Shown one piece after another: positions 25,401 through 40,400 of a DNA stretch of 64,000 nucleotides. Below the pieces are notes generated by a model. The model did not search any database. It was not told the origin of the DNA and saw only the letters and a list, made by a program, of their open reading frames with translations. The position numbers and the translations under genes are program-made. Position 1 is the first letter of the stretch, and every line of letters begins with the position of its first letter. Origin of the DNA: Meghimatium bilineatum (Eukaryota; Mollusca; Gastropoda; Stylommatophora; Philomycidae); contig CM067322.1 of NCBI GenBank assembly GCA_034231615.1, positions 60,631,245 through 60,695,244 of the forward strand, in the 5' to 3' direction.

Positions 25401-28400
25401 TAAAAGAGGCAACAAATTCACAATATACTCAGCACACAAGAGGGCTGTCTTCAGAAAACTCTTCTACCCCTGAAGCTGAAAGGCAACAAAGGGTTTAGCG
25501 AATATGCGAATAGATCAGATATCTCATTGATGGAAAATTGTTCAACCTTCAACAGTTTCTGGCAAAAACAAGTCACGCCACACATCAGGGATCTCTTATT
25601 TGCTGAAGATTGTGGCCTAAATGCCAACTCGGAGACTGATATATAAATTATTATAGAAAGATTCTCCACATCCTGTACCAACTTTGGACTTGTTATTAAT
25701 ACAGAGAAAACAGAAAGCATGTTACACTCAGCATCTGGCAAAATCTACCATGAACCCAGTATATAGGTAAATGGTATAGCACTGAAAGTTAGATACTTAG
25801 GTAGTACACTAGATCACATATCTAGGTAGTACACTATCACAAAATGTCACCATTGATAATGAACTATATATCAGTAACTCCAAAGCAATCAAAACTTTTG
25901 GTAGTTATACGATGGTGAAACATGGACTCCATATAGACGAAATGTGAGGAAGCACTTTCACACAACATGTCTTAGATAAGTTATGAACATTAGATGAAGA
26001 GACAAGATTTTGGATACCACTCTCCTTGATAGATCTCATATCTTTAGCATTGACACTATTCTGATGCAGACATATATTCGTTGGGCAAGTCATGTGATAT
26101 TTATGTCAGATCATCGTCTACCAAATATGCCTATTTATGGTGAACTCCAGAAGGACATACATTCTCAAGGTGGCCAAAAGAAGTGCTGAAAGGACTATAA
26201 AAGACCTCACTGAAAGCATTTAAACTAGACCACAATAAGAACTTGTACAAAATAGAGTGCTGTACAGTAAAAAAAAAAAGGTGCAGCATCTTGTGAAAAG
26301 AGAAGTGCAGCAGCTCAACAGTGGACAGTAGCTAGAAAGTCACAAGTATATCAATAATCATCTACAGCTGTACCGCCGAAGATGGATTTGTTGGGCCATT
26401 GGCACAAATAAAACGGCAACACAACGCATTTCCATTCTCTGGACTATATTCAACTGGAAATCTTGTAGGACCCCCCCCCCTCCCGATATAACACACACAA
26501 ATTCATTTCTTATAAAATATATCTAAAAATGTTGATATATGGAACATACCATTTAAAAGTTCAATATTTGGCTAGAAAACATTCTTTTTTCCTTTAACTC
26601 ATCTAGTGGACAGAAAGTTCTGAATTGTATTATCTGGAATCTAGATTCTACATAAGGTTTTAATCTCAAGTCTCATTACAACTAGCTCAGCTACAAAATC
26701 CCTCCCTGCAACTCCCTAATGGGAAACATGCAATATTTGACAGTTTTCTTTCCGACATCAACTCATAGTCAAAGACATAACTCTAACTGAATTTCAAAAG
26801 TACATATAACAAATGGTCATCATCACTTGTGAGGGATGAACAACAACAACAGCTGAGGTGTAGTAAACAGACCATGAGTTAACTCATGCTCGTGTTCTTT
26901 GAATATTTCAGTACCAACAATACTGACTTTGATTAGTTAGAGAAACTACATGTCTGTTATGTCTCCCCAAGCAATTTATGAGCATTTTGTATATTCTGCT
27001 GAAATGGCTCTACTTCTGAAAATGAGGAGTTCGATGAATGGCCTGAATCACACAGTTCATTGAAGCTGTTGGTTCTGTAATTTAATGACTGACTGAAGAA
27101 TGATGGAAAAGTGTCACTGAAGATTTAAGCATCTTCTACTATTCATCATAATTTGTTTCGGTGTGTTGTGATGGAGACTATTTTATGATCTATAAATGCT
27201 GTGTCTAGTTGTCTTTCATGTTCAATTATTATTTTGCATGTGTTGTAATGTGAACATGACATATGTGCATCCCATTCATAATTTTAGAAATGAATACCTC
27301 GCTCAACTCTGTTTTAGCATTTGGTCATGTTCCTTTTCAATTACTTTGAGGAAATACTGATTTTAAAATACTCAATTACTACCAGAACATCCAAGCGTGC
27401 TGATACATGGTCCTGCAGGCTGTGGAAAATCAGCCCTATTAGCAAATCTTATGAAGCATCTCAAGGATTCTAATAGCAAAGCAAACTTCATCTATCATTT
27501 TGTAGGATGTGCTCAATTTACCACAGGTAATAATGTTTATCTTTATCAATTTTCTTCATCTTTCTTATAATCATTTACTGAAGGTAATAAGAAAGAAACT
27601 TAATGTTTCTTTTGGGAAACAGCTATAAAAGTGAGTTTACTAGCCATTCTTCAGCCCACTAATAATCAAATGAGTAGCAGATTGCTATTTATTCAATTAT
27701 CATCAAGTGTAGTACCAGCATGATTCTTATAAATTATACTCACGTGGAAGACAGGTAATGAAGTCCTACTGAATGACGACTAAAACACTACACACTATCA
27801 CTAACGTATGTAAATATGGTACGTACAACAAAACAAAATACAGAATATAATCATACAAATGACAATACACAGGACAAAGTCGACGTTTCGGACCAATAGG
27901 CCTTTTTCAAGATACGGACATAACATACAAACATAAAAAACCACAATTAGAAATGAATGCGTATCCAAGTGAAATGTGGTAGTTAGATAGATTATAAATT
28001 ATAGGGGATTTCATGGTTTTTCTACCTTTCTGCAACATGCAGAGCTGGATTTGTGAGCTTCAGTTCCATTACTAAGCATCCTTTCATTTCAAAGGTGTCC
28101 ATAGCAGCCTAGCTCTGGACCATGATTCCTAGGTTATGTGTGGCAGTCAGCTATGCATTCATAGAGCCTCTCTAATTAAGCAGGGCTAAATTGTTTGCCT
28201 GATTCTGGACTCTTACAGGGAATTATCATGTCATGTAAAGAGTTATTTTCATCATTCCCTATGTGCCACATGTTCATAGCTGGGGCAAGACATACACGTT
28301 TGTAGTTAGGAGCATTATAAGACCTGGAGCTCATCTGGTTCCCCCCCCTCAAGTGTGACATACAATACTGGGTTCTCTGAATGTTGCATTACAAAGGGAA

Positions 28401-31400
28401 ACATAATTATGCAGATTAAATGCTATGTAGCTTCCACAAGAGAAAAGCATTACTATATTGGCATGTCATGAACTGAGAGTTTAATGATGCATAATGGTTG
28501 GTCTGACAGGCCAATAGTGAGAACTTTCACATGCAGAACACCATAGTATCTCTTGATTTATCTTGTGATTTACTTTTTTCAGATCCAAAAAGTATAATGC
28601 AGCGTATTTTAGCAGAGCTTCAGCACATTAATGGAACAGAAGTAAATGAAGAAGAAGAAAGCAGTCACAGGCAATCAGTCATTGATAAGGTCACTGGTAA
28701 TGAATTTCATGACATTTATGTCAGTGTTCAAGTTGAAATGGAACGAGCATCTTCTAATCAGAAATCTGTTATTATAATCATTGATGGACTGAATAGGGTT
28801 ACAGCTTCAAAAAAAACAGCAAAAGTGCGTAATTTTGTTGTCATGTCCATATTTTATAATAATGTGAATATTTAAATTATAAATGTGACAATTTTATGCT
28901 ACTGAAAAAGAATGTGCTGGGAAGAAAGTAGAAAAGTTTGCAGCTTTACTGTAAACTTATCAGAATATAGGCCTATTTATGCTAAAAATCATTTGAACTA
29001 CAGAGTGGTCAAACTAGAACAAATTAGGAAGAAGAGGAAGAAAAAGATAGTTATAAAGCCCCAACAGTCTAAAATTGTTAGGATAAGTTTTGGTTGCAAT
29101 GCAGTTGTTTCCAAGCAAAGAAAAGAATAGAGTTCTTTCATAGAAGCCGGGTCTACATATTATCTGGGATGTGGAACGAAAGATAGTGAAATATAATATA
29201 AATGGAAGAATAAAATTGTATTCTCCATGTTTCTATTTATTATTTCCGTGGCGTTAAATAGTAAACACCAACATAGTGTTTATTATTTATCTACTAACTC
29301 AATCTGCTTTTCAACAGTGCAGAACCAGCAAATCCTTACCGCAGCATAATAAATTAACATCATAGTATGTCCCCTGTGTATATTTTTGCATTTCGGAACA
29401 CTGCTTGCAACAATAATAACAAATTTATCAGATGAAGCACAATTACGGCAGCCATTTTTGTAACTATGACTACTGCAGTAGAGTGACGGTCACAAATCAC
29501 TAAAATATTTCGGATTGGAGTACATTCTTAAAAAGTGTGAAATGTAGGCCCTGTTCCTAGAAAAAAATCAAGAATAGAATAGTCCAAAAAAATAAAAGAA
29601 TAATTCAAGCAGAAAAAAAATTGAATGATCCAATAAAAAAAATTTCAGACACTCAAATGTGTGTTCTTAGTGCAATAATTAGTATTAGAAAACTTATTGA
29701 TTTTGTAGAGGTGGTTAAAAAATCTGCAATGAAATTTCCCATGTGTTGCAGGGCATGAAGGGGAAGCAAAGGGTGATATGGTAACGTGCCATACATGTTG
29801 TAAAAAGCAACTGAAGAGGTTTTTGAACATCAAATTAGCTGTCCCATTCCTTATAGGTCAAAAGTGATCCAAATCCATGCTGAAGTCAGATGTGACAGGC
29901 ACAAAGGTGTAGATATCACAGCTAAGCTTTCAACCATGACATAATTCATAACATTCTCCAAATAAGCAGGTGTTTGAGAATGAACACAGAAGAAGAAGAC
30001 ACACAATTTTATCTGTTGGCTACTATGATCCTGATGTATTGGATCTCATTTGCATTATCTCTTTATTTTCTTTCACAAATTAGGCTTGTATTTATAGGAT
30101 ATGTTGGTATTTGTCTCTTAATGGTATACAAAGGGTACATCATGCTCTTGTGTGGTCCCAGAGTTAGCAGATAACCAAGATCCTAAAAGTGCCTACTAGC
30201 TGGGCACCATGGAAACAGAAATGTAGCAGCTCATGCTATGTTTCTATATTGCTTGTCTTTTTTGCAGTCTATTCTCATCCCAGCTGCAGCCTCCACATCC
30301 ACAGACACAACTCCTAAAAGTAATAGTCAGAAACATAGCATGGGCCACTACATTTTTGGCTAATATCTCTGACACTTCTACAATAACATATGCAGGGGCA
30401 TTTTCGACACAGTGACAAAAGGCCAGCAGAAATAACACACGGTCAGCAGAAATAAAGATGCATTGGAAGGGTGGTCAACACTGATGTCCTGATATGGATA
30501 GATGTCATCATGAATATTGAGAGTTGCATGCAAGTCTCTATACATGTAAGAATAACCAATTGAGTAAGATGGGAGGGCATCACAGCCCCATGTAAAAATT
30601 TAATGAACACTACATCGAAATTGAAAATATAGTTCAGTTTGAGAACATGATTCTAGTTCCCAGTGCTCCTAAATATGTTTCAGACTTGAATGAGAGGTTC
30701 ACAATGTCAGTGAATGATACCTCAGCTAAGAGGGTGAACAAACCTGGAACGAACTCTACTGTTGAGTTTTTCCTATACCGGAATCATGCTCACAGATGAG
30801 AAAAAGTTCAGTACCCAGTGGGCACAAGGATAATATGTCTAATTACATGCGCCAAGTTAATTGGCAGTGGAACACCTTGTGTGAGATAGACATAGTCAAC
30901 CTAAGCATAACCACTGATTACCATCTCCTTGGAGATGCCACCCATGGATATGTTTTGGCTTGTAAAGTCAAAGACCACAGTGGGTGATAAACCATCGCTA
31001 TGTAGAGTCTATACACATTTGCCACCTGCTGACAGATAGGCTGTCACAGGCTAGGGAAGCCCACCCAAATTAAAGACATTCCAATTTGGATGTACTGGGC
31101 TGGAAGGTGAAAAATAATACAGCTGTGCTGTGAAACTGACAGCACAACTTTCTTCACGTTCCCCAGCAGAAATCACACAAACTTTCATATTGGATATCAG
31201 AGAGTGAATGTAGAAGAAGAAGAAGACTTAATAGGACCAACATTTTATAGATGGACCTATGGATACAAAGATTCAGTTGAACTATATAACCAGCAGTGGC
31301 TTAAGTTGCAGATATGGTCTGAGCATCTTCTGCACTCATTGTAAACTCCTACAGATTAGCAAGGTATAGTCCAGATAATTCTCTTTGTGGATGCTCAAAA

Positions 31401-34400
31401 AAGAAATAAGGGTTCACAAGAAGTAGAGGATATACTTCATTGTACTCATGTTTCCCCATAGGTAATATGCTTCTCTCAATGAATATACACACAGCTGCTA
31501 AGAATATCACGCATAGCACATAACTCCATAGCTTTGAGTTATAATCCCTAGGGATCTCCATAAAATGCACTTGTAAACAAGATAGCATGACCTGGGATTG
31601 AAACCTATTGATAACAATGCAAATAGCCCATATCTTAGGAATGAATCTACCACTATTACCATATGGAAAGTAAACTCAAAATAGTTTAACTAAAATACTA
31701 ACCTCACTGGGAATTAGCCTGTCCTACTTGTTGAATGACCATGTGCCACTGAATTTAATTGTTATATTTGTTTTTATACAGCATCTATACTGGCTCCCTG
31801 AGAAGTTTCCATCAGGCATTTCTTTGATCGTATCTAGTGTGACTTCGGACACTGAAACCTTTAATCTTCTTGTGACACAGCGCAAATTTCATAATGTTGA
31901 AATCCTTCCATTACACCCTGATATACAACAAGAAATTTGTAAGGTAAACTTAGTTAGTGAAAATTTTGCAGCTTAATTTTGCATAAACTCAGTTATGAAA
32001 TATTTTGCTGTTTTAATTAGTATTAACTCAGTCATGAAAAATTTTGCTGTTTAATTTAGTATAAATTTATTTATTTGAATATTTTACAGTTCAATTCTGT
32101 ATATTATATAGATATTATATAGATATATACAATTCTCTGTGGTGTCGTGGTACAAAGCATGTCTATGACAGCCAAACCGAGGTATCGGGTTCGAATTTTG
32201 CCATTGAAAATTGCCACAGGCAATTGTACATATGGACCATTCAGAAGCAATGGCAAACTACTGATGGTATTTATATTGCATAGAAAATCACTACAGCCAA
32301 AAAATGCTGGGTTGATGGCTACTTCCTGAATATGATACGCTACCAATATATATGTAGAATAGGACCTCTAATAAATTTTGTTGGTTGGTTGCTGATCCAA
32401 CGTTCCATGGGCTCATGCCCTTTGAGCTAATGCCATCAAATGGCATTATATTGCTGGGAAGTCTGTGGATTTTCAGCACACCCGGGGACAGAGGCTGAGA
32501 ATAACTATCACACCTCCAGGGAGGTAGGTTTCAACCTATGCACTGCTCCTAGCCACTGTATCCAAGATAGGGTTCATTGTGCTCATTCCCCACCACCTAT
32601 TGACTACTGGTTATTCCGAACTTCTCTATTGCTCCAGGCATGCAACCAAATGCTCAAGTCAAAAGGATTGTCACGTCCTGAGTCACTGTGCCTCTATGAT
32701 GGGTTTCATTCATAGGAAAAAACAGTGCTGTCAGTTTCCTCCTCCCCAATGCTGCACAGTACATCTCTGGCTCCCTACCAACCACAGAGGGTGCATACAT
32801 ATGTATTCAGGTAAACATGAAACACATTTCAACAACAAAATAAAAGCATAATTGTATAGATGATGTGCCATGAAGCTTCTCTAAGAAGATAACTTCAATA
32901 TAACGGTATCTCATCCACTAAGGTTTTCTGTTACATGGGTGGTATGTCTAGTGGGCCATTGGTGAGACCCACAGACGCAACCACATGCGTAGTACATTTT
33001 GTAAATTAAACAGTTGAGGAAGTGGAAGAAGATGCTGGATATTTTAAAAGCATGGTAAAAATATTGGGTTAATAATAGAACTATAGATAAAACATTGTAA
33101 AAAGGCAAGACTGTATATGCTATTGAAAATGACATTTGACTATGCTGAACAATTAATAAGAAAATTATGCGATTTATATTTATACAATGTTTATTGCATT
33201 GCATCATAAGACATTTTGTTTAATGATGACTTGATTTAACAGGAAACCCTTCTCATAAATGGCAAAGAACTGTCTCCTCATCAGCTGCAGCGGGTGGTTG
33301 AAGCAGAGCAAACTCAAAATCCACTGTTTTTAAAGATTGTTTTATCAGTAAGTCACAGAAACATGAGTTTGAAAAATGTTTTTGTGTGACATAAAATACA
33401 AACATAATGTTTTGTAATGATTATAGAGTTTTTAAATACATTAAATGTGCTAAGCTTGAAGATTGTTCTTTCTGTAAGTGATCAGATGCATCAATCTGTC
33501 TGAAGAATGTTTACTTAATTCATATTTTATTCATGAATTTCATCAAATAGTATTGCTATATGTATTGTTATGAAACTTACATTGCACTAAGTCCCATTTC
33601 TTACTGCACTATATTAGTATGTCAAACAAAATAAGTCTAATGAATTACTTCCTTCATTATTCTTCTTTACAGGAAATTTCCATTTATGGCAACTTCAGAC
33701 TTTTAGACAAGAAAATAGATTATCTGATTTATTCTCATGGGTAATTTGCATACATTTTATTATTATAGATACTGTATCAGTTTGTGTAATTGCATTATGT
33801 ATGTATTCATGTGTAACAAATTTTTTTTTTCCTCCTTGTCATATGGATCTTTTTTTTCTGTAATGTGATAATTTTGGAATCAGAAGAGAACTGTGATGGA
33901 AAGCTAAAGATAGGGCCTATATTGAGAATAGTATTCATTCCATATCACACAACATTGAGAAAGGATATTGCAGACATGCCAGAAAAATTAATCAACCATC
34001 TCTGATAATCAAGCAGAATAAAGTAACAAGATTAAATGTCCTTATAACAAATACATTCCAGAGAGACCATGCTACTACAGAAGGCCTAAATAAGATGTGC
34101 TGAGCATGGTTCACATATTGGATAAATTAATTCTTAAACATTAGGTATGTTGATTGCTCACTTAAGTTAAGAGAATAGCTGGTAGATGAAATTCCTTCAA
34201 AGATCATTCAGTATCCCAGCTATTAATGAGATTTGGGATGAGATTTTGAGAATTCAGTATAAATGTAGTAAAAGTAAAACTGGACACCTATAGGGTAGAA
34301 GGAAAATAATGTTTAACCAGCAAGAGACAGGAGTCATCAGTATGCATAACTTTTGCCATGTGCTGAATGAAACTGAGCACCAATAGGTTTTCCAGGGTGT

Positions 34401-37400
34401 AATGATATCAGATCATAACCATAGCCATATTCAAATTGTCTAAACGTTACAATATTGAATACCCACCTGGAAAATCTATTCACAGAAAAATCCAGCATGG
34501 TGCATCACTAGAGGTGTCTACATCACTTAGACACATCTTATTGCTAATGCATAAAGTAAACATACTGACTGAAAAAGTATAATACAGTACATTACTGTGT
34601 ATAAACAAATAATTTTTGGACATTCTAATCCATATTCATAGTCGCTTGGAAATATACACAATGAAAGTTTTGACTACAATTTTTTGCTTTTTTTGATTTC
34701 TTAGTGATTTCTTAGTGTGTAGAAGACGGAAAACATGTTGACTCAAGTTGTGAGATCTGAGGGGACCTGGTTCAAATCATGTTTACTGTATTATAATTTT
34801 TCAACAAAATTGAAGGAAGAATGATAAGTTTACACATGAGCTTGTTGGCTCAGAAGTATGTGCCAATCTGGTAGAACATGACCCGCAGGGATACTCCTAC
34901 ACTGAAATGCCTCCCTTTGAGGACCACACATGTATCCATTAACTCCCCTAACACAACCATGCCTTTGAGAGAACAAATTTTATATGAACTTGGGTGTTAC
35001 TCAACTGAAGAAGACCTGTGCTTTTGTCAGAAAGTCTATACACTGTCATGAGGGCCTTCTCACAGCTAAAGCAATTACTTCATAATCATTTTATTTCTTG
35101 AAATTTATCATTCTGTATCGTGTTCTTGTGTAGTGCTTTCATCAAGTGTTGTACTTTATTTTCTGTTTTTGATAAAGGCCTGTTGGTTGGAATGTCAAAT
35201 CTTTTTATGTTTGTAATTCGTAAAACATGCTGTGATTAATAAAACTTATTTATGTCAATTGAATGTCTTACTGCAACTTCACCTGTTAGAGAAAGTCAAC
35301 AGCTATGCTAGTTAGTAGAGCTAAGTAATAGACAATATTTCATGACTATAATTGTCAGCAGACAATTACTTGAAGAAGTTATAAGTAAAAAAAAATACAA
35401 ATTCCTCTTAATTGTGTTATTTTCAATAGTGTCAAAGACCTGCTGAGCAAAGTCTTGCAAAGACTTGAAGAAGACTATAATGTGCAGGATCTTCCTTATC
35501 CTTTAGTACAACAGGTAATATCCTATTATTATTGTAGACCAGTGTAGTTTGAAGATTAGTCCATTATCCTGTGGATTAAATCCATGAGTGGCTTTTGCAT
35601 TTGTTATCTGGATGACTTTTAAATCCAAATGAAAAATGAAAATCAAAGGCACTTATTAAAAGCTAAATATTTATTCACATTCAAATTACATTTTTTAAAG
35701 TGTTCATTCTTGAACTTCCATTGCATCTCTGGTATAGAAAAACACCCCCTATTAAATTTCCAGCAGGATATAGTCCAGAGAGTGAGTTTGGGCTGTTTCA
35801 CATTTTATTTGTGGCATTCGCCTGACATATCTGACAAGTGAAACTTAAAAACAGAGTAGTAAACTTTTGCTATTGTATATTGTCTTTCCCCAGGTGGTTT
35901 GTGATCCACTCTTGCCGTTAAGCATAGGGGTGATTGGAGCTCGAGCTTGCGTTCTAAGGCCAGATGTGTGGCGTGAGTCCATGGTCCTTCTTACTTGGCT
36001 TTTTACCTTTTATGCAGTTGTCTGGGTCTATGTCTATTTGACCACATATGCCCACTAAACTACTTCAGTTACCTTACCACATGCTGAAGAATTATAATGA
36101 AGAGGAAATGCGAATACCTATGGACATGTCCAGAATGTCATGATGATGCTCTGATGACAAACTAACTAAACTACACTTAGGCGTAATAAGATAAATGCAA
36201 TTATGAAAAAGGAGAAGGAAAGAATGAGTTCTTTTGTTACAAGTTGATTTGTTTTTTCTAAAGTTGTTTGCATGTTGATCTTGATTATGTTCTAATTATT
36301 ATTATTCTCATTTTTGTGTGTGTTTATTCTCAAACTCTTGCAGATGAACAGGAGAAGTCTCTAAAGAATGGGATGTCATGGTTTATAGCTAAGCTTAACC
36401 TTTTTTCTGGACACATCAGACTTAAGCATGGTTTTTGGGTCTTAAGCATGGTGAATTATGGGATGGGACAATCAACTCCAAACCTCAACTTCCTTAGTCT
36501 GATTTTATGAAATGCTTCATAAGTCACAGAGCTGCTGTTTTTTGCTTCCCTTTCAGGTCCTGGCATCTCACTGACATTTTGTATTAATTTCTCTAATGAT
36601 TTGTAATTCTCAGTTATTTATTTATATATTTTCTCATGAGTGAAAGTGACTGTAATGTACAGCATGCACATTACTTAACTAATATTTGTTTGATTACATA
36701 CATGTTCTTATAAACAATCATAATCCTTTTCAAACTCAGGTTCTGAGTGCCATTGCTGTATCCCATCAAGGTCTGTCAGAAACAGAGTTATTAGACATAC
36801 TACATACTGAGTGCCATGTGTGGTCTCCATTCTATTTTGCAGTGGAACTCTTCATATTGAATGATGCAGGATTACTTAGGTTTGTACATTTCTATTCTGT
36901 GTATTTTTAATTGGTCTGTCAGAAAATGTGTACATATATAGGTTTATCATATGTCGTGGTTTGAGTGTCAAGTGTCCTGGTTTGACAGTGCTGTCCTGGC
37001 TGGTTTGAGTGTTGTCCTGGTTTTAATCAGTTTACTACTCATAGATTTGTCACATATTTATTTGTTTATGTTTGAATCAATGCTGATATAAATCTACATA
37101 TATGCTAACAATAGAAGTAAGAACTTCAAAGTATTTTGAAGCCCTGTTTAACCAGAGCCTAAAGATTTTGTTATTTCAGGGCTAATAGAAGTATAAGTGT
37201 CCAATCTCTTTATTTATAGTTCAGAGGAAACATCACATTTCAGTGGGACATTTATTTCACTATATGTTATGGTTGTCTACAAAAGATTTTTAAAGATAAG
37301 TTTTTTGAAGATGAAAAATGTGAAAGCTCCCATAATTTAATAGAATAGCAATTTACAATTAAAACTTGTTTACTTTACAATATTTCTAAAATGTCTCTTA

Positions 37401-40400
37401 TACTTGACAATATTTTACTTGTTTGTGCTAGCAAAGCAAACCCTAGCTGATAGGATAAGTAGGCTTGTTTTAATCCTAGTATTGTCAACTCAATATTCAG
37501 TATATATTCTTAGTTACTTACCCAATACCCAGGGTTGTGAGCTTTCACTCTTTATTCCCTGTGCTGGGTAGTGGTTGGTGCATGTCTTCTTCAACTGTGC
37601 TATGTCTGGTTAGAGGGTGTTAGTAATGGAGAGATTTGGTGGTGCAGGGCATTCAATAAAATAATGTTTTACTGTTTTCTCCTCTTGTCTGTTGCTGTAG
37701 GCCTATGGTGTATGGTCTTCGATAATTCTTTGTAGTTGTGTGTTAAGTTGTACATGTTTTGTTTGCGGCCTAAATATTATAGTTTGGTTTTTGCAGTAGA
37801 CTTATATATTAAAAAAGACATTGAAAAATATATAGAAGGGTTAGCAAAAACATATTTAATAGCCATCTAGATTGCATTGAACATCTTGATAGGATAGCAG
37901 TTTATGAGCTCCAAATTGTAATAAAAACATCTAGATTTAGACGTAAAGCATCAATGGTGGCAACAATAATTTGTCCTGGTTCATCTCAGTTTCCAAATTG
38001 GTAAGGCTAATAATGGTTCTGGTTTCAGTTCCATAAATTATGGTAACCCTACAATCTTTAAAGCAATCAGAAGTTAACTCTTAGCATATGCCTGCTAAAT
38101 CCATGTTTTTATGTGCTGCTTCTTATAGACTATTATTTAAATAATAAACCACTTCAGATGATGTTTAATAAAACACGGGGACAACTAAAAGTCACTGGAA
38201 GTAGTGCCTCATATTTTAGAGTTAATGGAGCAAAAAATCATTCTGAAAGAAAAAAGGGAAACACTCTTAACCCAAAAGTTATACATACATGTCTACCTCC
38301 AAATTAAAGACATAAAATTCAGACCTATGACTTTATGGTAAAAGTTCAGTGTGTTCTTGAAGTTCAAAGATATGTTCAGAATGGTGCACCATTTCAGTCA
38401 AATTTCGGACAATTCAGATTTTGTGAGGGTTAAGAGATGGATCATTCATAAGTTGAATGGAGGAAAACAAGCAAGCAAGTTACTTTTCAAGTAGAACAGA
38501 ATACAAAACCAGATAAATTGTCACACAGAAACATCAGTACTTTATATGGGATAATGTGTCCACACTTTTAACGAAACAAATCATATATTATTTAACGAAA
38601 CAAACTTTCACTAAAGGTGCATACAACGCAGCATCCATTGATCTGCATGCAACACACTGAGAACTCCCCTTCCCCTCCCCTGAAAGACCCTTGGGGAGGG
38701 GTCTTTCAGTGCGTTGCTCGCAGAACGAATGATCAGTTGCAGATTTTGCGGTTTTTTATCTCCGCATCACGGAAATTATATGAAATCAAGCTTAATATTA
38801 AAAGTTGGAATGTATATGGACACATTATCCTGTAAGAAACTGAAACATCTATTACTTAAACTCAAAATGTTAAATGTATTTGGTCCATATCTAAGAATAA
38901 TACATTCCCAATGTGAGTAATTGTTGTTATTGTGAGGTGCAGCTAAATGATATAAGCCTATGTATAATTTATTATAGACCTACAATATAAATTGAAAAAT
39001 TATAGTGTTTAATCACACAATGGTTGTTTATAGTGTTTAATCACATGAATGGCTAAAAGTACCTTCAATGACATGAGAAAATTATTAATATCTAAACAAA
39101 TTATAAACAAGTTAAAAATGAGAATTATAAAATGCTACATCTATTCCATATTAATGTATAGCTCAGAAACATGGACACTAAATAAACAATTAGAAGACAA
39201 AATTGATGCCTTTGAGATGTGGGTATACAGAAGAATAGGGAGAACATCATGGAAAGAGAAGAAAACAAATAAAGAGGTGCTAAAGACACTTAATGTGAAG
39301 AAAGAACTACTAAGAGAAATAAAGATCAGGCAAATAAAATACTTTGGACATATTAAAAGACATGACACCTTATTGAAGACCTTACTTGAGGGTAAAGTCA
39401 AAGGGAAGCGAGCAAGAGGTAGACAGAGATACAAGTGGGAGAGTAACATTACACGATGGACAGGTTACAGTCTAGCAGAGTACACCACCAAGACAAGAAC
39501 AGGAGATGTTGGAGATACGTTACAGCCAACCTTCATTGTGGAGACGGCACTTGATGATGATGATGATGATGAATCACACAATGGATGATTTATCACATAC
39601 AAAACATGGATAAAATGATTAAAAACCCACAGCTGCTAGATTGAAAAAATATATATATACACACAGGTGTATATTTATTATGAAAAAGTTGTAAGCCGAA
39701 GGGTAAGTGGGTAGCCTAAGATTAGTCCATAAGGAAAGTTTAATTTAAGATAGCGATAAATGTAAGTTATTAGATAAAGTTCTTGAACATTCATTAAAAT
39801 GTATACAGATATAGACATGTTTCAAGTGAACAAAAGAAGAAGAAGAAATTAAAATATATATGAAGTTAAACATCTGATAGATTTGAGAAAAAGAAACACA
39901 AGAACAGTTACCTGGCTTTTATGCATTTGAAAAGACTTCCCTAAAAAATTAATAATAATAATAATTTTAAAACATGTATTTCAACAATATTCAAACTACT
40001 GGGTATTAAGAATTTAGCTGAGAAATTTTTAAGAAATTAAGAAACATCACCATCTTTTTTGAAGAAGATTAAGCCAATTATGGTGGCATACTACATTTTG
40101 ACTAAATGAGAACACGTGCCTATAAAACATAATGAAAGTCACATTTCAGGCATTCCTGTCACTCCATTGTTCACTCATATCACCTGCAACATTTATTTTA
40201 ATTGATCTTGATTGTGATTATTGTTTTAATTTCATTTTACATTTTTATGAGATTCACTATAATCAATAATATTTCATCACAGATTTGCCATTTCTGAGTT
40301 TGAACAGGCTGTTGAAGAAAGATATTTGCATTCAAGTGATCAAAGGTTTGTGAGTGTTAAATACTTTCTTTTTGTGTGTTTTTTTTGTTGGTGTTTATTT

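Noticed and set aside
28912-29130. 72-codon basic frame after exon 7 as an exon
   Set aside because: Exon 7 leaves in phase 0 and joins exon 8 perfectly; this frame has no good acceptor/donor pair or family match.
32440-32851. Overlapping 90-codon frames as a gene
   Set aside because: No motifs and mutually overlapping frames; probably an old non-coding repeat.
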